Of a DNA stretch of 64,000 bases, positions 36,496 to 47,875 are shown one piece after another. Position numbers and translations under genes: made by a program. The DNA is from Paramecium octaurelia (Eukaryota > Ciliophora > Oligohymenophorea > Peniculida > Parameciidae), in the NCBI GenBank assembly GCA_905182995.1, contig CAJJDP010000015.1:248001-312000 (forward strand), written 5' to 3'. How positions within the stretch are numbered: the stretch's first letter is position 1; the number at the start of each line of letters is the position of its first letter. The notes below the pieces were generated by a model. That model was not told the origin of the DNA. It ran no database searches and saw nothing but the letters and a program-made list of their open reading frames with translations.

Positions 36496-38190
36496 TCAAT
36501 CTTATTCATTAGCATTTCTAATTAGCATATCTGTAAATTCTTAAAAGTTTACAATTCCATCGCCATTAAGATCTAATTCATTAAAGACATTGTTCCATTC
36601 GCCTTCGCTTAACTAAGCTCCCCCCATTATTTCCTATAACTCTTACTTACTGATTTATCCATTTCCATCCTTATCGAAAAGTCTAAATGCTTTTTCTAAT
36701 TTATTCTATGCCGTCAATTGTTCTTTTTTTGCAAAGGCAACAATGAATTCAGTGTAATCAATTTAATTGGATCCATTGACATCAGCTTATTAAAATAAAT
36801 TTTCAACAATTTCCTGACATTTCATTTCATCATCATATAATTCTCTATAGCACTTAAAAAGTTCTTCTCGACTCAATGTACCGTCTTTATTAACATCTAT
36901 TTTTTTAAATTAAGTTTAAATTTTCTTTTTTTCGTGATTAGACATAACTTAAGTTGAGATGAGTTACATTATTGCTGCTTTCAACTTACTTTAACTCTTA
37001 TGATAAAAATAACATATACATGAAATTTAGAAAGTTTTTCCAAAGATTTCGAGTTAATTTTCTTACCTTTTTGATTAATGAGCATCCAATCATGACGTAA
37101 TGCTTCAGATGCAGAAATTCTTTATTCAGGATCAATTACCAACATTTTCTTAATCAAGTTTTTAGCATCTTCAGAAATGTCTTCCCATTCAGGTTCTTTG
37201 AATTTTAATCATTAAATTACCATCAAATGAAAAAATGCCACTTTATATTTTTTAGTATAATTCTTACTAATTTTATCCATTAAAAGGAGGATAACCGCAT
37301 AGCATAATGAATAGGATAACACCACAAGACCACACATCGCATTTTTAATCATATCGCTTATTAATTACTTCAGGAGCGATGTAATATGGCTTTATAAGAT
37401 ATTTAATTATATGTTTACAGTTCCTATTCTTTGGGATAATTTGTTTGAATCAGCAATTTACTTAGCTGTTCCAAAATCAATAATCTTTAAACTAGAATGA
37501 GCTTTCTTGGATTCAAATAAAATATTTTCAGGTTTTAGATCTCTAATCATTATAGGTGTTTAGATCAATACCTGTGGACAATATTACGAGTATGACAGTA
37601 GTTAACTGCTTCTAAAATTTTTCTTATGTATCCAGCTGCGATTGTTTCATTGAAATGATCAATCTGATTGATTTTCTCAAATAATTCACCTCCACTCAAA
37701 TATCTTAAAATCTATTGAAATGATAAAGCATACTCTGTGATAATATAATAAAAAGTTTCATCTTCGTACAATTCGTATATATTAACAATATTTGGATGAT
37801 CTAATTCCTTGAGTATAGACACTTCTTATATCATGCTATCCTTCTATTCAATTACTATTTTATCCTTCCGAATCTATTTCATCGCTCTCTAAAGTCCCGT
37901 TCCTTTCTAAGTTACTAGGCTCACTTTCCCATAAGTGCCTTTATAATCCATCACACAATGATACCTTCTCCTAATAGCTAATCTATTTTGTAAGAATTCA
38001 ATAGATCTCCCTTCTTCAAGGTAACAAATATAGAGGGATCAACTTTGAAATCTGTTAATTGTTTAACGAACCTGGATTATTTTGAGGATCCTGGATTCTC
38101 ATTATTCAAAGTGGTTCCTATTTAATCCTTTGTTTATTCAAGAGTTAGCTTCGAGAGTTTCTTTCTCCCTTATCCTCCACATATGCCCAT
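36496..38190 (-). CDS. Calcium-dependent protein kinase (CDPK)
   Basis: Plant/alveolate-type CDPK: kinase fused to EF-hands. The N-terminus MGICGGQGRKKL carries Gly-2 and Cys-4, suited to N-myristoylation and palmitoylation. The kinase domain shows [25 protein letters not shown] and an activation-segment YVIAPEVI-type region interrupted by introns near 37390-37570. C-terminal EF-hands include VNKDGTLSREELFKCY, DVNGSNQIDYTEFIVAF, DKDGNGQISKQELQEIM and DLNGDGIVNFQEFTDML; all four loops keep the acidic calcium ligands. It ends RNANEQD at TGA 36496-36498. Expected to translate calcium transients (ciliary reversal, exocytosis) into phosphorylation; the specific role is inferred. Confidence 0.93.
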
Positions 38191-39149
38191 TAAAATACTC
38201 TGTAAATTTAATTTATAAATATACAATTATTTTACCTAAGGATTATTAATGTATTTGTAATATTTATATTGAATAATTCTCATTAATTTGGTAAAGAATC
38301 AGTAATTACAATTAAACTTTCTTAATAATATAACTGTCTATTGTGCCGTTTCTATTAAAATATGAAGAAAATCTTAAAATTTAGAACTCTATTGGTGTTC
38401 CCAAGAAAACTCAATACAGAACCAACATACTTTTGCGGATCACATATAAAATTTAGAAAAAGTTTTTTTTAAATAATGTGTTAATTAGGAGATAATTTAT
38501 TATTTAATTATTAATTAAGAGTATTATAAAAATAGGTTTAGAACTTAAATTGAAATTAATCCATCCATTATTTTGATATAATATTATATTTAATGTATCA
38601 AAGCTTATAACTTTGACATTTTATTGACTATCCACTTTAGTGTGTTTTCCAATTCATCGATCCTTTAATTGAAGTTTCCATACCTCTTTATTGATGGATA
38701 ATAAAATGAATTCATTTATTTCTAACATTTTAGAGAACTAATTAATCAATTCAAATAATTTCCACACTTCAACTGATTTGAATTCAATATGTTATTCATC
38801 AAATAACTTTAAAATAATAATTACTAATAATTGAATTATTTTATAATTCAATTAATCTTAAGAGTATTTTATACATCAAGTCTGATAAATTACTATCTAA
38901 ATATTTGAGAATTTTATAAAGAAAACCTACTTTTGCTTTGGCATATATTTATTCTTAGTTTTCTATCATTAATCATAGCATTACTTAAAAAGAAATTTGG
39001 AGAAGAATTATGTTAAAGTGACGATAAATTTAGAATTTAGAGTTCCTTTATTTATTAAGTATGCAATATCATCTTATTACCATGAATTTTTACAAAAGTA
39101 TTTTTCATTATGATTTTCAATTAATTATTTAATTATAAATAAAATAGTT
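38191..39149. other. Spacer with coding-like debris on minus strand
   Basis: 38191-38580 holds no gene. Between about 38590 and 38990 the minus strand has fragments with coding character (FLYKILKYLDSNLSDLMYKI, VEVWKLFELINQFSKMLEIN, RIDELENTLKWIVNKMS), but they lie in different frames separated by TGA codons that no standard short intron removes. This suggests a decayed gene. 38991-39149 is AT-rich filler. Confidence 0.35.
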
Positions 39150-39818
39150 TCAATTATAAAATGAGGATTTCTTAACAGGTTACTTAGATGGCTAGCGATA
39201 GAATGATTGACTTCGAGGTTTGTCTAATAACTGAAGCACTTCTCTCATAAATATTTTATTTTATTAATTATATTCTTCTTAAGTTTATTCAATTTTTTTG
39301 AATAAATGAACCAGGGGTTTCTCTTTTTCAAGTTTATACTTAAAGTCCTTGAGCTCGTATTGCAATCTATCTGTTTTAACTTTTTCATCTTCAATTTCTG
39401 TTTTTAAATTTTTAATATTGACTTGGGTGTTTTATGAGAGCATTGAACGATATGAGGAAATTTCATTTTACTATTTCATAATCTAGATAATCATAAAATG
39501 TAAATATACAATTTATTATTTTTCTTAAAGCATGCTTTTCTAATATTCTAATGTTTTTTCCATAAATTCAATTGTTGACATCAACTTTGAATTTAGTTAT
39601 TTTAAAGAATCAATTTTCGCTTAATACATTTTTTCAATATCTTGTATTTCCTTGATTATTGAACTATTCGAATAATGTAAAGGATCTTAATTCTCTTTGT
39701 AATTAGAAATAATCTCAGAGGATTTCATAAATGATGTCATCTTGGAAGGCCTATCAGTATGAAGTTCATATTAAGAGAAGGGTTTCTTATGAAATCGTTA
39801 TTGTTTATTAAAACTCAT
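39150..39818 (-). CDS. Coiled-coil protein
   Basis: Starts MSFNKQQRFHKKPFSQYELH. Residues about 55-190 are coiled coil (KEIQDIEKMYQAKIDSLKQL, LKTEIEDEKVKTDRLQYELK, DFKYKLEKEKP), ending QPVKKSSFYN at TGA 39150-39152. One 27-bp GTA...TAG intron (near 39500) gives 642 coding bases, 213 residues. No family recognised. Confidence 0.7.
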
Positions 39819-39882
39819 TTTAATATTAATTGATTTATGTGAGTTAACATAACACAAATATTTATTACTAATAATTCTTTCA

Positions 39883-40167
39883 ATGTATAGACCACTTAAT
39901 TCAATGCAAGATTTGAATGCTTCATAAGATGTTAATAAAGCACAATTGATAAGATTTTAAAGAGTACAAGATTTCTAATATAAATTATGAATATTAAATT
40001 GATTAAACAGATTATAGAAAGAGAGGCTACATTAAAATTAAGATAAAAAATAAAGAATGTGGATTGAGAAACAAATAGTAAACTTAGAAAAGTTTAATTA
40101 ATCAAATATTCTAGAAGTTTAGATATATAATTAAATATTTTCCATAATCAATTTATTGATGCTATGA
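39883..40167 (+). CDS. Small hypothetical protein with a 54-bp intron
   Basis: Exon 1 from ATG 39883 reads MYRPLNSMQDLNASQDVNKA then QLIRFQR; exon 2 reads KERLHQNQDKKQRMWIEKQI, VNLEKFNQSNILE. They are in the same phase and separated by two TGA codons, both removed by a 54-bp GTA...TAG intron at 39964-40017. The product is 76 residues, basic and helical, with an RMWIEKQIVNLEKF motif reminiscent of short axonemal inner-junction proteins, but I cannot assign it. The extreme C-terminus may be wrong. Confidence 0.45.
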
Positions 40168-40650
40168 AAATATTTATAATCCAACTAAATTATGAGTTTA
40201 TTAAATTATCAGGATTCTAGGTTGTTAGAGTTTGAAGTAAAGTAAAAAGTAGAACAATATTTCTGAAGTGATATTAATAAATATATATCTATAAAAAGGA
40301 ATAAAATATAAATAGCTAATAATTCGACACATATTAAAATTCAAAATGACAGAATCTCAATTAAAATAACAATGAGATTACCCAAAATGAGGAAAACTAT
40401 TTTATGTTTAAGGCATTTATACTTTTCATCGATCTTGCAAACATCAGCCAATTGACTATGATTCCTTTCATGTGCTATGAACCTCCTTCGTGTGCTCTTG
40501 TATAATCGACTTTATCGAAACCATCTAAATGATAGCATATTTGGTACATTTCGACAAGACTCGCTTCTCGTTTAGAATGGCAAAGCCATTACTAATTAAG
40601 ACAATAGCTTCCAGTAGTGTTATTAATATCATAAAAAAAATAATTAAAAA
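40168..40650. other. Spacer with a possible small minus-strand gene
   Basis: On the minus strand, from about 40600 to 40340, one frame reads KREASLVEMYQICYHLDGFD then KVDYTRAHEGGS, and a second reads DEKYKCLKHKIVF after a possible 23-bp intron. The composition is coding-like, and a Met start (MALPFQTRSE) is available in yet another frame. I cannot fix a consistent model. On plus, nothing convincing precedes the Kelch gene at 40651. Confidence 0.3.
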
Positions 40651-42286
40651 ATGAAAGCAAAGAAACAATAGGATGATGCAGTTCTTGAGGAGGATCTTGT
40701 GAGAACGAAATCTTAACTAGTATAATGGAATGTAATAAATTAGGACTACTTTCCAAAATGGCAGGAATTGAAACCGCTTGGGAAGAACATCCATCGAAGA
40801 TCTTATCACTCTTGTGTGACATGGGAGAATTAGTAATCATAGGATAATATCACTAAGTATCTATGTATATGGTGGATATGAAACTAATGAGGGAATATTG
40901 GATGATTTGATGAGGATTCCAATGCCCAGTTCAGACAAACCCTTGGAGTGGTAACAAGTGTACAGGAACCCTTAAAAAGAAGTGAAAGGACCAGGACCTT
41001 TGAGGAATCACACAGCAGTTGTATATGAAAATAAGATGTACATTTTTGGAGGAAAAGAGAATCTAATCTAGCCTTGTTGCAAATTGTGGATATTCGATTT
41101 TTAAACAGAGAAGTGGGATGAAGGGGAAGATTGCAAAATAAACAATCATGCAGTTTGTGTCGAAGGTCATAATAGTTGTGTATTTGTGCAAGAGGATGTA
41201 AATGCCCTATTAAATGATATTAGACAGCATCAATGATTGTATTTGGTGGATTTTACACCGACAAAGGCTATGTTTCTTAGATTCTCCAATACTCATTCAA
41301 GAAGGACAAGGATATGTGGTCACTTTATTAAGAGTAGCAGAAAACGAGTCCGTAAGGCAGAGCAGGAGCAGGAGCTGCAATATTGGGGAATGATCTATAC
41401 GTTTTTGGAGGGTGCAATTACGAATAAAGGTTTTCAGACTTTTGGAAGTTCGATCTAATCAATAAGAAATGGGAACAAATTAAAACGGAAAAGTCTCCAG
41501 GAGTAAGATTAATGTATTACAATAGTCTCGATCCTCTTCAGTTATTGTAACACACAACTAAGGATTGTATTTATTTGGAGGAATCCATGATATTACTCAT
41601 GAGAAGAATGACTTATGGATGTTTAAGAATAATGATTGGGTGTTGTTGGAAGAGGATAACAGTAGAAGATAAGTGAATGATGATTTGAATGATTCACTAG
41701 ATAAAGCAAGTCAGAGCAAACCAAACAAACAAAAGGAAAAAGCTAAAATCTAAGATATTTAAAACAGGACTTTATTTTTATTGGGTGAGGACACTGAATT
41801 AAGGAGTCCATAGAGAAGAGGTTCATTAAAGAATATCAGTTTGCCTGCTGGGACACAGAAAATAAGTACAGAACAAAACAATGTGTCTTAAGCTACAAAT
41901 AATATGGAGGAACTCAAGAAAAGAAGGTGGTAATAAAAGAAGATGTAGATGCTGTAAATATTCTCATAATTCATAGAGCTGAATTTGAATTGACAGAAGA
42001 AGAAAAGTAAAAATTCAGAAGCTCTTCTCCAACTACTGAATAGATTAAAAATTCCATTAATTTAATAACAAATCAAGATAAAGGTGGATAAAGAAAGATT
42101 TCTTCTCCCATGGGAAGGAAACAGTAATAAGCATAACTCATTGGCAAAAAACCATGTGCAAGAGATGGTCATTCGGTTGTTGTGGCTGGCGAATTTATGA
42201 TAGTATTTGGAGGTGATCGCAATCTAATGTCATTTAACGACCTATACATGTATTCCTTCACCATGGCAACCAAACCAACAAAATGA
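40651..42286 (+). CDS. Kelch-repeat protein
   Basis: Kelch propeller with blades SYHSCVTWENYIYVYGGYE, NHTAVVYENKMYIFGGKENL, SMIVFGGFYTDKGY, AAILGNDLYVFGGCNYE, QGLYLFGGIHDITHEKNDLW and, after an acidic/Gln-rich insert of about 170 residues, DGHSVVVAGEFMIVFGGDRN. So the last blade is split from the others by the insert, as in LZTR/Rab9-effector-like Kelch proteins where N- and C-terminal strands close the propeller. Introns near 40833 (25 bp), 41199 (26 bp) and 41502 (23 bp) fit; one more splice near 41920 is unresolved. About 510 residues. Start MKAKKQQDDAVLEED. Confidence 0.85.
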
Positions 42287-42434
42287 AAATTCATTAATTA
42301 TATAAATTTCTAATATTAGATTAATTATGTCTTTGTTCTTTGACAGAATTTCTCAGATCAACAATAATATCTTGTGTATAAAATTTAATAAAAGAAAATT
42401 ATATCCATAAGAAATTTAAGTAATTTAAAAGAAA

Positions 42435-44380
42435 ATGTATAACTAAACACCTTAATCATAGTTTAACTCTAAATAAAAAGTTGAAACCAAAACCAAAGAT
42501 CAAGAATCATATGAGGATTTCCAAGAATAGTTGTATTTACATACATAATAATTAGGTTTTAATACAATGATTAATAAATGTCCTAGTCACTAAACGGAGG
42601 CATCAATAAAATCAAAATCGCTAAAGATACGAAGGCTAAGAAGAAGAATCTTTTAAAAAATGAACAAAGAGCTGAACTACAAGATTAAAGAAGGGCATAA
42701 TTATAAAGTGCTAATTAATAAAAATAATAAATTCCCATAAAATAATAAGTGCCAGTTTAGCAATAACAACCAATTTTAAAACAGCAATAGTCACAAGTTT
42801 TATCTCAAAAGCCATAATAATTTGAGAAGAATATTATTAATAGACCTTAAACTTCAACTTAGGAAATATAGAAGTTAGCTATGTATGGAACAGGCAGAGG
42901 TTTTTATAGTGATGATGATGCTATTTTATATTAATATCACAAGTAAGTTGGACTGAATTTAAATCTCGAGGAGTTGATAGATTTTAGAGTTTAAGCATAA
43001 TATGATTATTGTAAATTAAAAAAATCAGAAAGTTAAAGATTGCCAGCGATGGTGAGTATTATCACATAGGATATCTAATAGCATGCTAAAAATAACTCTT
43101 CAATTGAGGCTGGTATTGATTTAATGTGTGTTATTGATAAAAGTGGAAGTATGAACGGAGAAAAGATCGCCAGTGTTAAATAATCTCTTGTCTAATTATT
43201 AGATTTTCTAAGTGAAAAGGATAGATTATGTCTTGTAACCTTTGACGGAAGTGCTTAAAGACTTACTCCTTTAAAAACTTTAACATAAGAGAATAAAAAT
43301 AATTTTAAAAAGGTTATATCTGCTATCAGAGTTGGTGGATCAACTAATATAGCAGCAGGAACTGAGATTGCTTTTAAGTAAATCGAATAAAGAAGAATGA
43401 AAAATTAAGTGACTTCCATATTTTTATTGTCAGATGGTTAGGCTTAAGGAGCCACTGAGCATATCTAAAGATAGAAGGATCAAATTGAAGATGTAGTTAC
43501 CATTCATTCATTTGGATATGGAAGTGATCATGATCCTGTTTTGATGTCTAATATCTGCAAAGTAGGACAAGGAAGTTTTTATTATATTGAAAATGTGAAA
43601 TTATTAGATGAATTCTTTGCAGATGCTTTGGGTCGATTATCTTCAGCTTTGGCAGAGAAGGTCTAAATTGATATTAAGTGTGCTCCATTCATTCCTTTTC
43701 AAGATATAAAAATCTAAAAAACCTATGGTGATATGTGGAAACCTCTAGAATAAGAAAGACTTTACTAAATCAAAATTCCTTAAATTGCATCAGATTCCAG
43801 GAAGGACTATGTCTTTGAATTAGCACTCCCCCCTTATAGTGAGTAAATCCTCGATGAATAGAGAGTCCCTCAAGTAGTTCAAGTATTTTTGTAATTCAGC
43901 AACACATTTTCAAAATAAGTTTACTAAAAGGTTTCATTCTTATAACTTAAATTGTATAACGAAGATGAATAAATTGGAGAGAATGATGCGAATGCAGATG
44001 TCACCAGAGAGTTCTTACGGGTTTAAGCCACTGAAGTCATTGATTTAGCAAGAATGAAATGTGAATAATCAAAGAATGAAGAAGCAGAAATGTTATTAGA
44101 ATAAATGAAATAAAGAATTCTCATAGATTAGAAATATAAAAAAGTCTCTGCATAAGCCATTATTGATATTGATTAAGCTAAAAATGCCAGTAAAAGAAAG
44201 AATTATGCTAATTTTGGCATGAAATAAATGTGTTAGATGTCAGTGAATAATTACTAATAAGAAGGGTTGAATGCTCAATTTAATTTTCAAGGATAATAGA
44301 TTCAATAAGTTAATCAAGGGATGTTTTAAAACAAGAAACAACTAAAGATGGTATAAGAAGTGTAGAAAAGAAAACCTTGA
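42435..44380 (+). CDS. von Willebrand factor A domain protein
   Basis: VWA domain at about residues 240-430 with an intact metal-ion-dependent adhesion site: DLMCVIDKSGSMNGEKI (DxSxS), later RVGGSTNIAAGTEIAF with the MIDAS Thr, and FLLSDGQAQGA with the MIDAS Asp. Upstream is a Gln-rich basic region (about 42460-42880); downstream a beta-rich segment (YVFELALPPYSEQILDEQRV) and a Gln-rich tail ending VQEVQKRKP. A 26-bp GTT...TAG intron near 42530 gives 1,920 coding bases, 639 residues exactly. No signal peptide, so it is intracellular. Resembles the cytosolic VWA/Ring-type proteins common in ciliates and plants; partner unknown. Confidence 0.9.
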
Positions 44381-44425
44381 TGTTTATATATTTATTATTA
44401 TTATAAAATTAATAATATACCATCC

Positions 44426-45730
44426 TCATTAGGTTTGAACGATTTTTAGCTTGGTTAACAAAGCTGATAATTTTTTGTGCAAGTTTTACCAATCCTCTTT
44501 GGTTAATAATTTCTTGAAATTATCTCTAATATGTTATTATATTTAATTACAAAATGAAAATTCTTTATTAAGATTAATCGATTTAAGCTGAAACATTTTA
44601 AGATTGGATTGCATGAATAACCCAAATCTCTACTTCTTCTAATTTGATCTACAATATAACGAAATTCAATACATTTAAAGCCTCAGCTATTTCTTAATAT
44701 GAATAACTTTATTTTTAGCCTGATAATTGAATAAATTTTGCTATTCTTGTCTAGGTCAAATATTAGTTAATGTTTAGATCTGATATGGTATATACATTCA
44801 TACTTATTGATTTAAAATAATTTGCTTCCTTCTCTAGATATTTTTAGACTCCTGATAAGTCTCCAGACAACACCAATTTGATGAGTTAAGCAGCCTAGGT
44901 CTTTTCAATTACTTAATAATTTTGACACTAGGTGATTTCACACAATTTTAAGAAGGATTACTTAAGATATCAATTTTAATTGTACATTAATATTTTGAAA
45001 GTTTATAAAGGTCTTGATGTATTATTCTTGAGAAGTATTGACGTTTCTCAAAATGTATTCAGAAATTTGTATCACGTATTGTTAACTACAAGTAAGTATG
45101 ATGTATTACTCTTGGGGATCGATCAAATCGGAAATAGCATTTAATATCTTCAAGACTTCAGCATCACTAAGAGTCCATAAATTCAAGAATTCCTTGATAT
45201 TTTAAATTATGGGAGATATAATTAATTGCTGTGTATTCCATCGTTTCGCGCATTCAAGTAATTTCAAAAATAGGTTCTACGACAATGGAGCTGAACTCAA
45301 TGTATTGAATAGCTGTGCCACACTTGTAAATAGGGATGCAGAAATACATTTTTGTTTTAAAAATGGCTTCTTCGTTTATCTACTCAATGTGCTTTAAAAA
45401 GAGATCAATAGTAACTTATTATTCCTTAGACTCTAGCTTAGTCATCCAATATTAAATGGCAGAATAGATTGGTTGTAATACTAAAATATGATCTGCTAAT
45501 TACAAGTTTTATCTGGTGATAAATTGATAATCTCAAGGGTTGATACAATCAAATCTCTGTATTTTTGTTACTCCAATAATTCATCAAAAACTGCACCGAA
45601 TTCAGCAATTTTATTATGATCACTTGAGTTAAATTTCACAATTTTACTTAGATGAACAATGCTTTTGTAATAATTCCATAGTTTTTTGGCTGCTCAATCC
45701 TTAGCCAAGGTATTAGAAATGTAAAGACAT
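44426..45730 (-). CDS. EIF3M: Translation initiation factor eIF3 subunit M
   Basis: PCI-domain subunit of eIF3. Begins MSLHFQYLGQGLSSQKTMEL at 45730. Helical repeats follow (KYRDLIVSTLEIINLSPDKT, VAQLFNTLSSAPLSQNLFLK, LLECAKRWNTQQLIISPIIQ). The winged-helix PCI core is SYQEIAEALN ... KLEEVEIWVIHAIQSQNVSA, then QIDQSQQRIFI, which aligns with the eIF3m signature VEAFVIDAVRTKMVYCKIDQTQRKVVV. CSN7 is the main alternative, but the N-terminal repeats fit eIF3m better. Introns are inferred near 45640 (25 bp), 45500 (23 bp) and 44930 (34 bp). One frame change near 45350 and the exact 3' end (about 44426) are unresolved. Confidence 0.75.
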
Positions 45731-45778
45731 GCAAATAAACAATTAATAAATTAATTTTACCACACATAATTACGAAAT

Positions 45779-47255
45779 TCAATTATTTAATTATACAATA
45801 ATAAAAGTTATATCATCTCTTGCAGGACTGTTCTTCTTCCAAGAGTGAATGGCTTCCATCATTAATTTCTCTCCTGCCTAATCGAGTTCCCCCTTCTCGT
45901 AATAAGGAATTACGATATTCATGACCTACAACGATTACATATTACATTCTTACATCCTCATTTGATAGATATTCCCAAACTCCATCAGAAGCAATAACAA
46001 GGAACTTGTCATTTTGTTATAAAGTGAATTGAAATACTTCAGGAACACTGCTAACCCCAGCCTGTGCTCCTATTTTATCGCCCATACTCCGAGTCATGGC
46101 CAATCCTGGAGCATCTATATACGAAAGCCAAACTCTTTCTGGACCTACACTATTCCCAAAGAAATCTAGGATATTTCATGATTCTCACCTCTTTAGCTTT
46201 GGATTCTCCCACCAGCTTAAAGAATTCTTTACTTTTCAGCTTCATCAGATGGTTTATGATCTCTGGTTAATGGAATTGCCCTCCAGCCATTGGAATTTCT
46301 ACACAAAATAGCTCTGGAATCACCAACATTGGCTGTCCATAACTGATTTTATTGGATCAGAGCTATGACTGTGGTTGATCCAGACAAGGCTGTGTCAAAT
46401 TCGCTTTAAAGGATCTCTGAATTCGTTAATTCAAAAGCATTTCTAAAGCATTCCTCCATATCAGGGTTTTGAGATTATAATTAGAATTCCAAATAGACTA
46501 GGTTTAAATGTAAATCACTTACTTGGTAACCTTTATTTGATAAGATCTGAAACGAAATGTCCATTCACTCCATGTCCATCACAAATCCCAACTAATCCAT
46601 AATTTTAACTTTCTAAATAATTGCTCATTTTTACCTCTCAATATTTGATGGAAATACAATGGCTGCATCTTGATTGGTCTTTGTCTGTTTATTAACCTAA
46701 CAGCCAGCCTTGGTTTTATGGACAAATTTCAATCCTTGCCATTACTTTGCTCCTCCCTTCTTTTTACTATAAGAACTGTTCTTTTCAGGGCTTTCTGAAA
46801 TTCTTTATTCAGGAGTAAACGAAGTTTTCTTCTACTTCTGTTTGGGCTTCTGGTCTTCGTCCCTTGGAGTTTGGTTGAATTGAATGTCATATTTGGATTT
46901 GGATATATCATTTTTACTTTCGAGTTTGGGTAAGCGATTGGGAATTCTTAACCCATTGCCTTGATTCAGAATGGATACAGGTTGTGCAACTAGATGAAAT
47001 TGAGCAATTACTATTCTCTACTGGATTAAATTCTGTTTTTCGAAATTTAGTTAATGAGGGTAATGAGATCTTATGAATTCTCGAATCAGTCTCATCAGCT
47101 GTGACTTTATAGCGTTATTAGAGAAGAGGCTTCTAAGTTCTTTCCTATTTCAATTAATTTACCTATGCAATTCCATTTAATTTTCGCCTTAAGGATGTCT
47201 TGGTGGTCTTAACGAACTAAAATCTAATATAACAATAATCTATAATTGGGATCAT
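45779..47255 (-). CDS. PP2C-family protein phosphatase
   Basis: Metal-dependent Ser/Thr phosphatase. Motifs: QDAAIVFP, GLVGICDGHGVNGHFVSDLI (metal-binding Asp and the DGHG signature), TALSGSTTVIALI, LWTANVGDSRAILCR, IPLTRDHKPS, LAMTRSMGDKIG, FLVIASDGVWEYLSNEDV and ARDDITFIIVQL (last metal ligand). All canonical acidic residues are present. The N-terminal 170 residues are basic and Ser-rich (KKTSFTPEQRISESPEKNSS). Introns: 46863-46917 (55 bp, unusually long), a 26-bp AAG-ending intron just before the DGHG exon, and several shorter ones. The start (ATG at 47255) is tentative. Confidence 0.9.
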
Positions 47256-47380
47256 TAATAGAGGAGTATAAATATATTGAGGGGTAGAGTGTTAGTACCT
47301 ATTTGTGATGCCTGCCTGGTTTTAAAATCAAATTAATGTTATTAGTTTTAAGTTAACATAAATAATATAATAATTATAAA

Positions 47381-47850
47381 ATGAGAGTTTCAGAGAGTGT
47401 AGGTCAAAAATTAAGGAGAGTAAACATTGATTATTCGTAATTCGAACTGCCAGAGAATTCTTTCGATTACTACTTGAAACCTGTGAAACCTAAGTTGAAT
47501 TATAGCAAGCTCTTGCCTAAACAATAATCTCCGCACAGAGAAATCCCACATACCATCTCATGTAGAATCAGACCCCAAATCAGTAATCAAGCATACAATG
47601 ACGTTATCAATTAAACGAGTTTAAAAACTCTTCCTATTCGACAACTGATTCCTCATAATAATAATAATCGTTCCTTTGTTTTAAAACATAAGAAGCCAAG
47701 CATCGAAGCACGTTATAAATAGATAATGGTACATTTCAAATCAAGCAATAGGAATATAATGTCGAAGAACAATTCGTGGAATTGAGAAGATTAATGACTC
47801 GATAGAAAAAATCATCTAGCCTTGGAAAAAGGGTTAAATTTTTATAATGA
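47381..47850 (+). CDS. Hypothetical basic protein
   Basis: Starts MRVSESVGQKLRRVNIDYSQ; a 23-bp GTA...TAG intron near 47730 gives 447 coding bases, 148 residues, ending SSSLGKRVKFLQ at TGA 47848-47850. Rich in Lys, Arg, Pro, Asn and Ser, with little predicted structure except the last 35 residues (NVEEQFVELRRLMTRQKK). No family recognised. Confidence 0.65.
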
Positions 47851-47875
47851 TTCTTTTATTTATTTAATATTATTA

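Noticed and set aside
39964-40017. Retained internal eliminated sequence (IES) of 50-54 bp
   Set aside because: TA dinucleotides occur near both ends, but excision between them would shift the frame and the ends fit the TAYAG consensus poorly. A GTA...TAG intron restores the frame exactly.
46064-46311. Plus-strand frames of about 70 codons
   Set aside because: They overlap conserved PP2C motifs on the minus strand.
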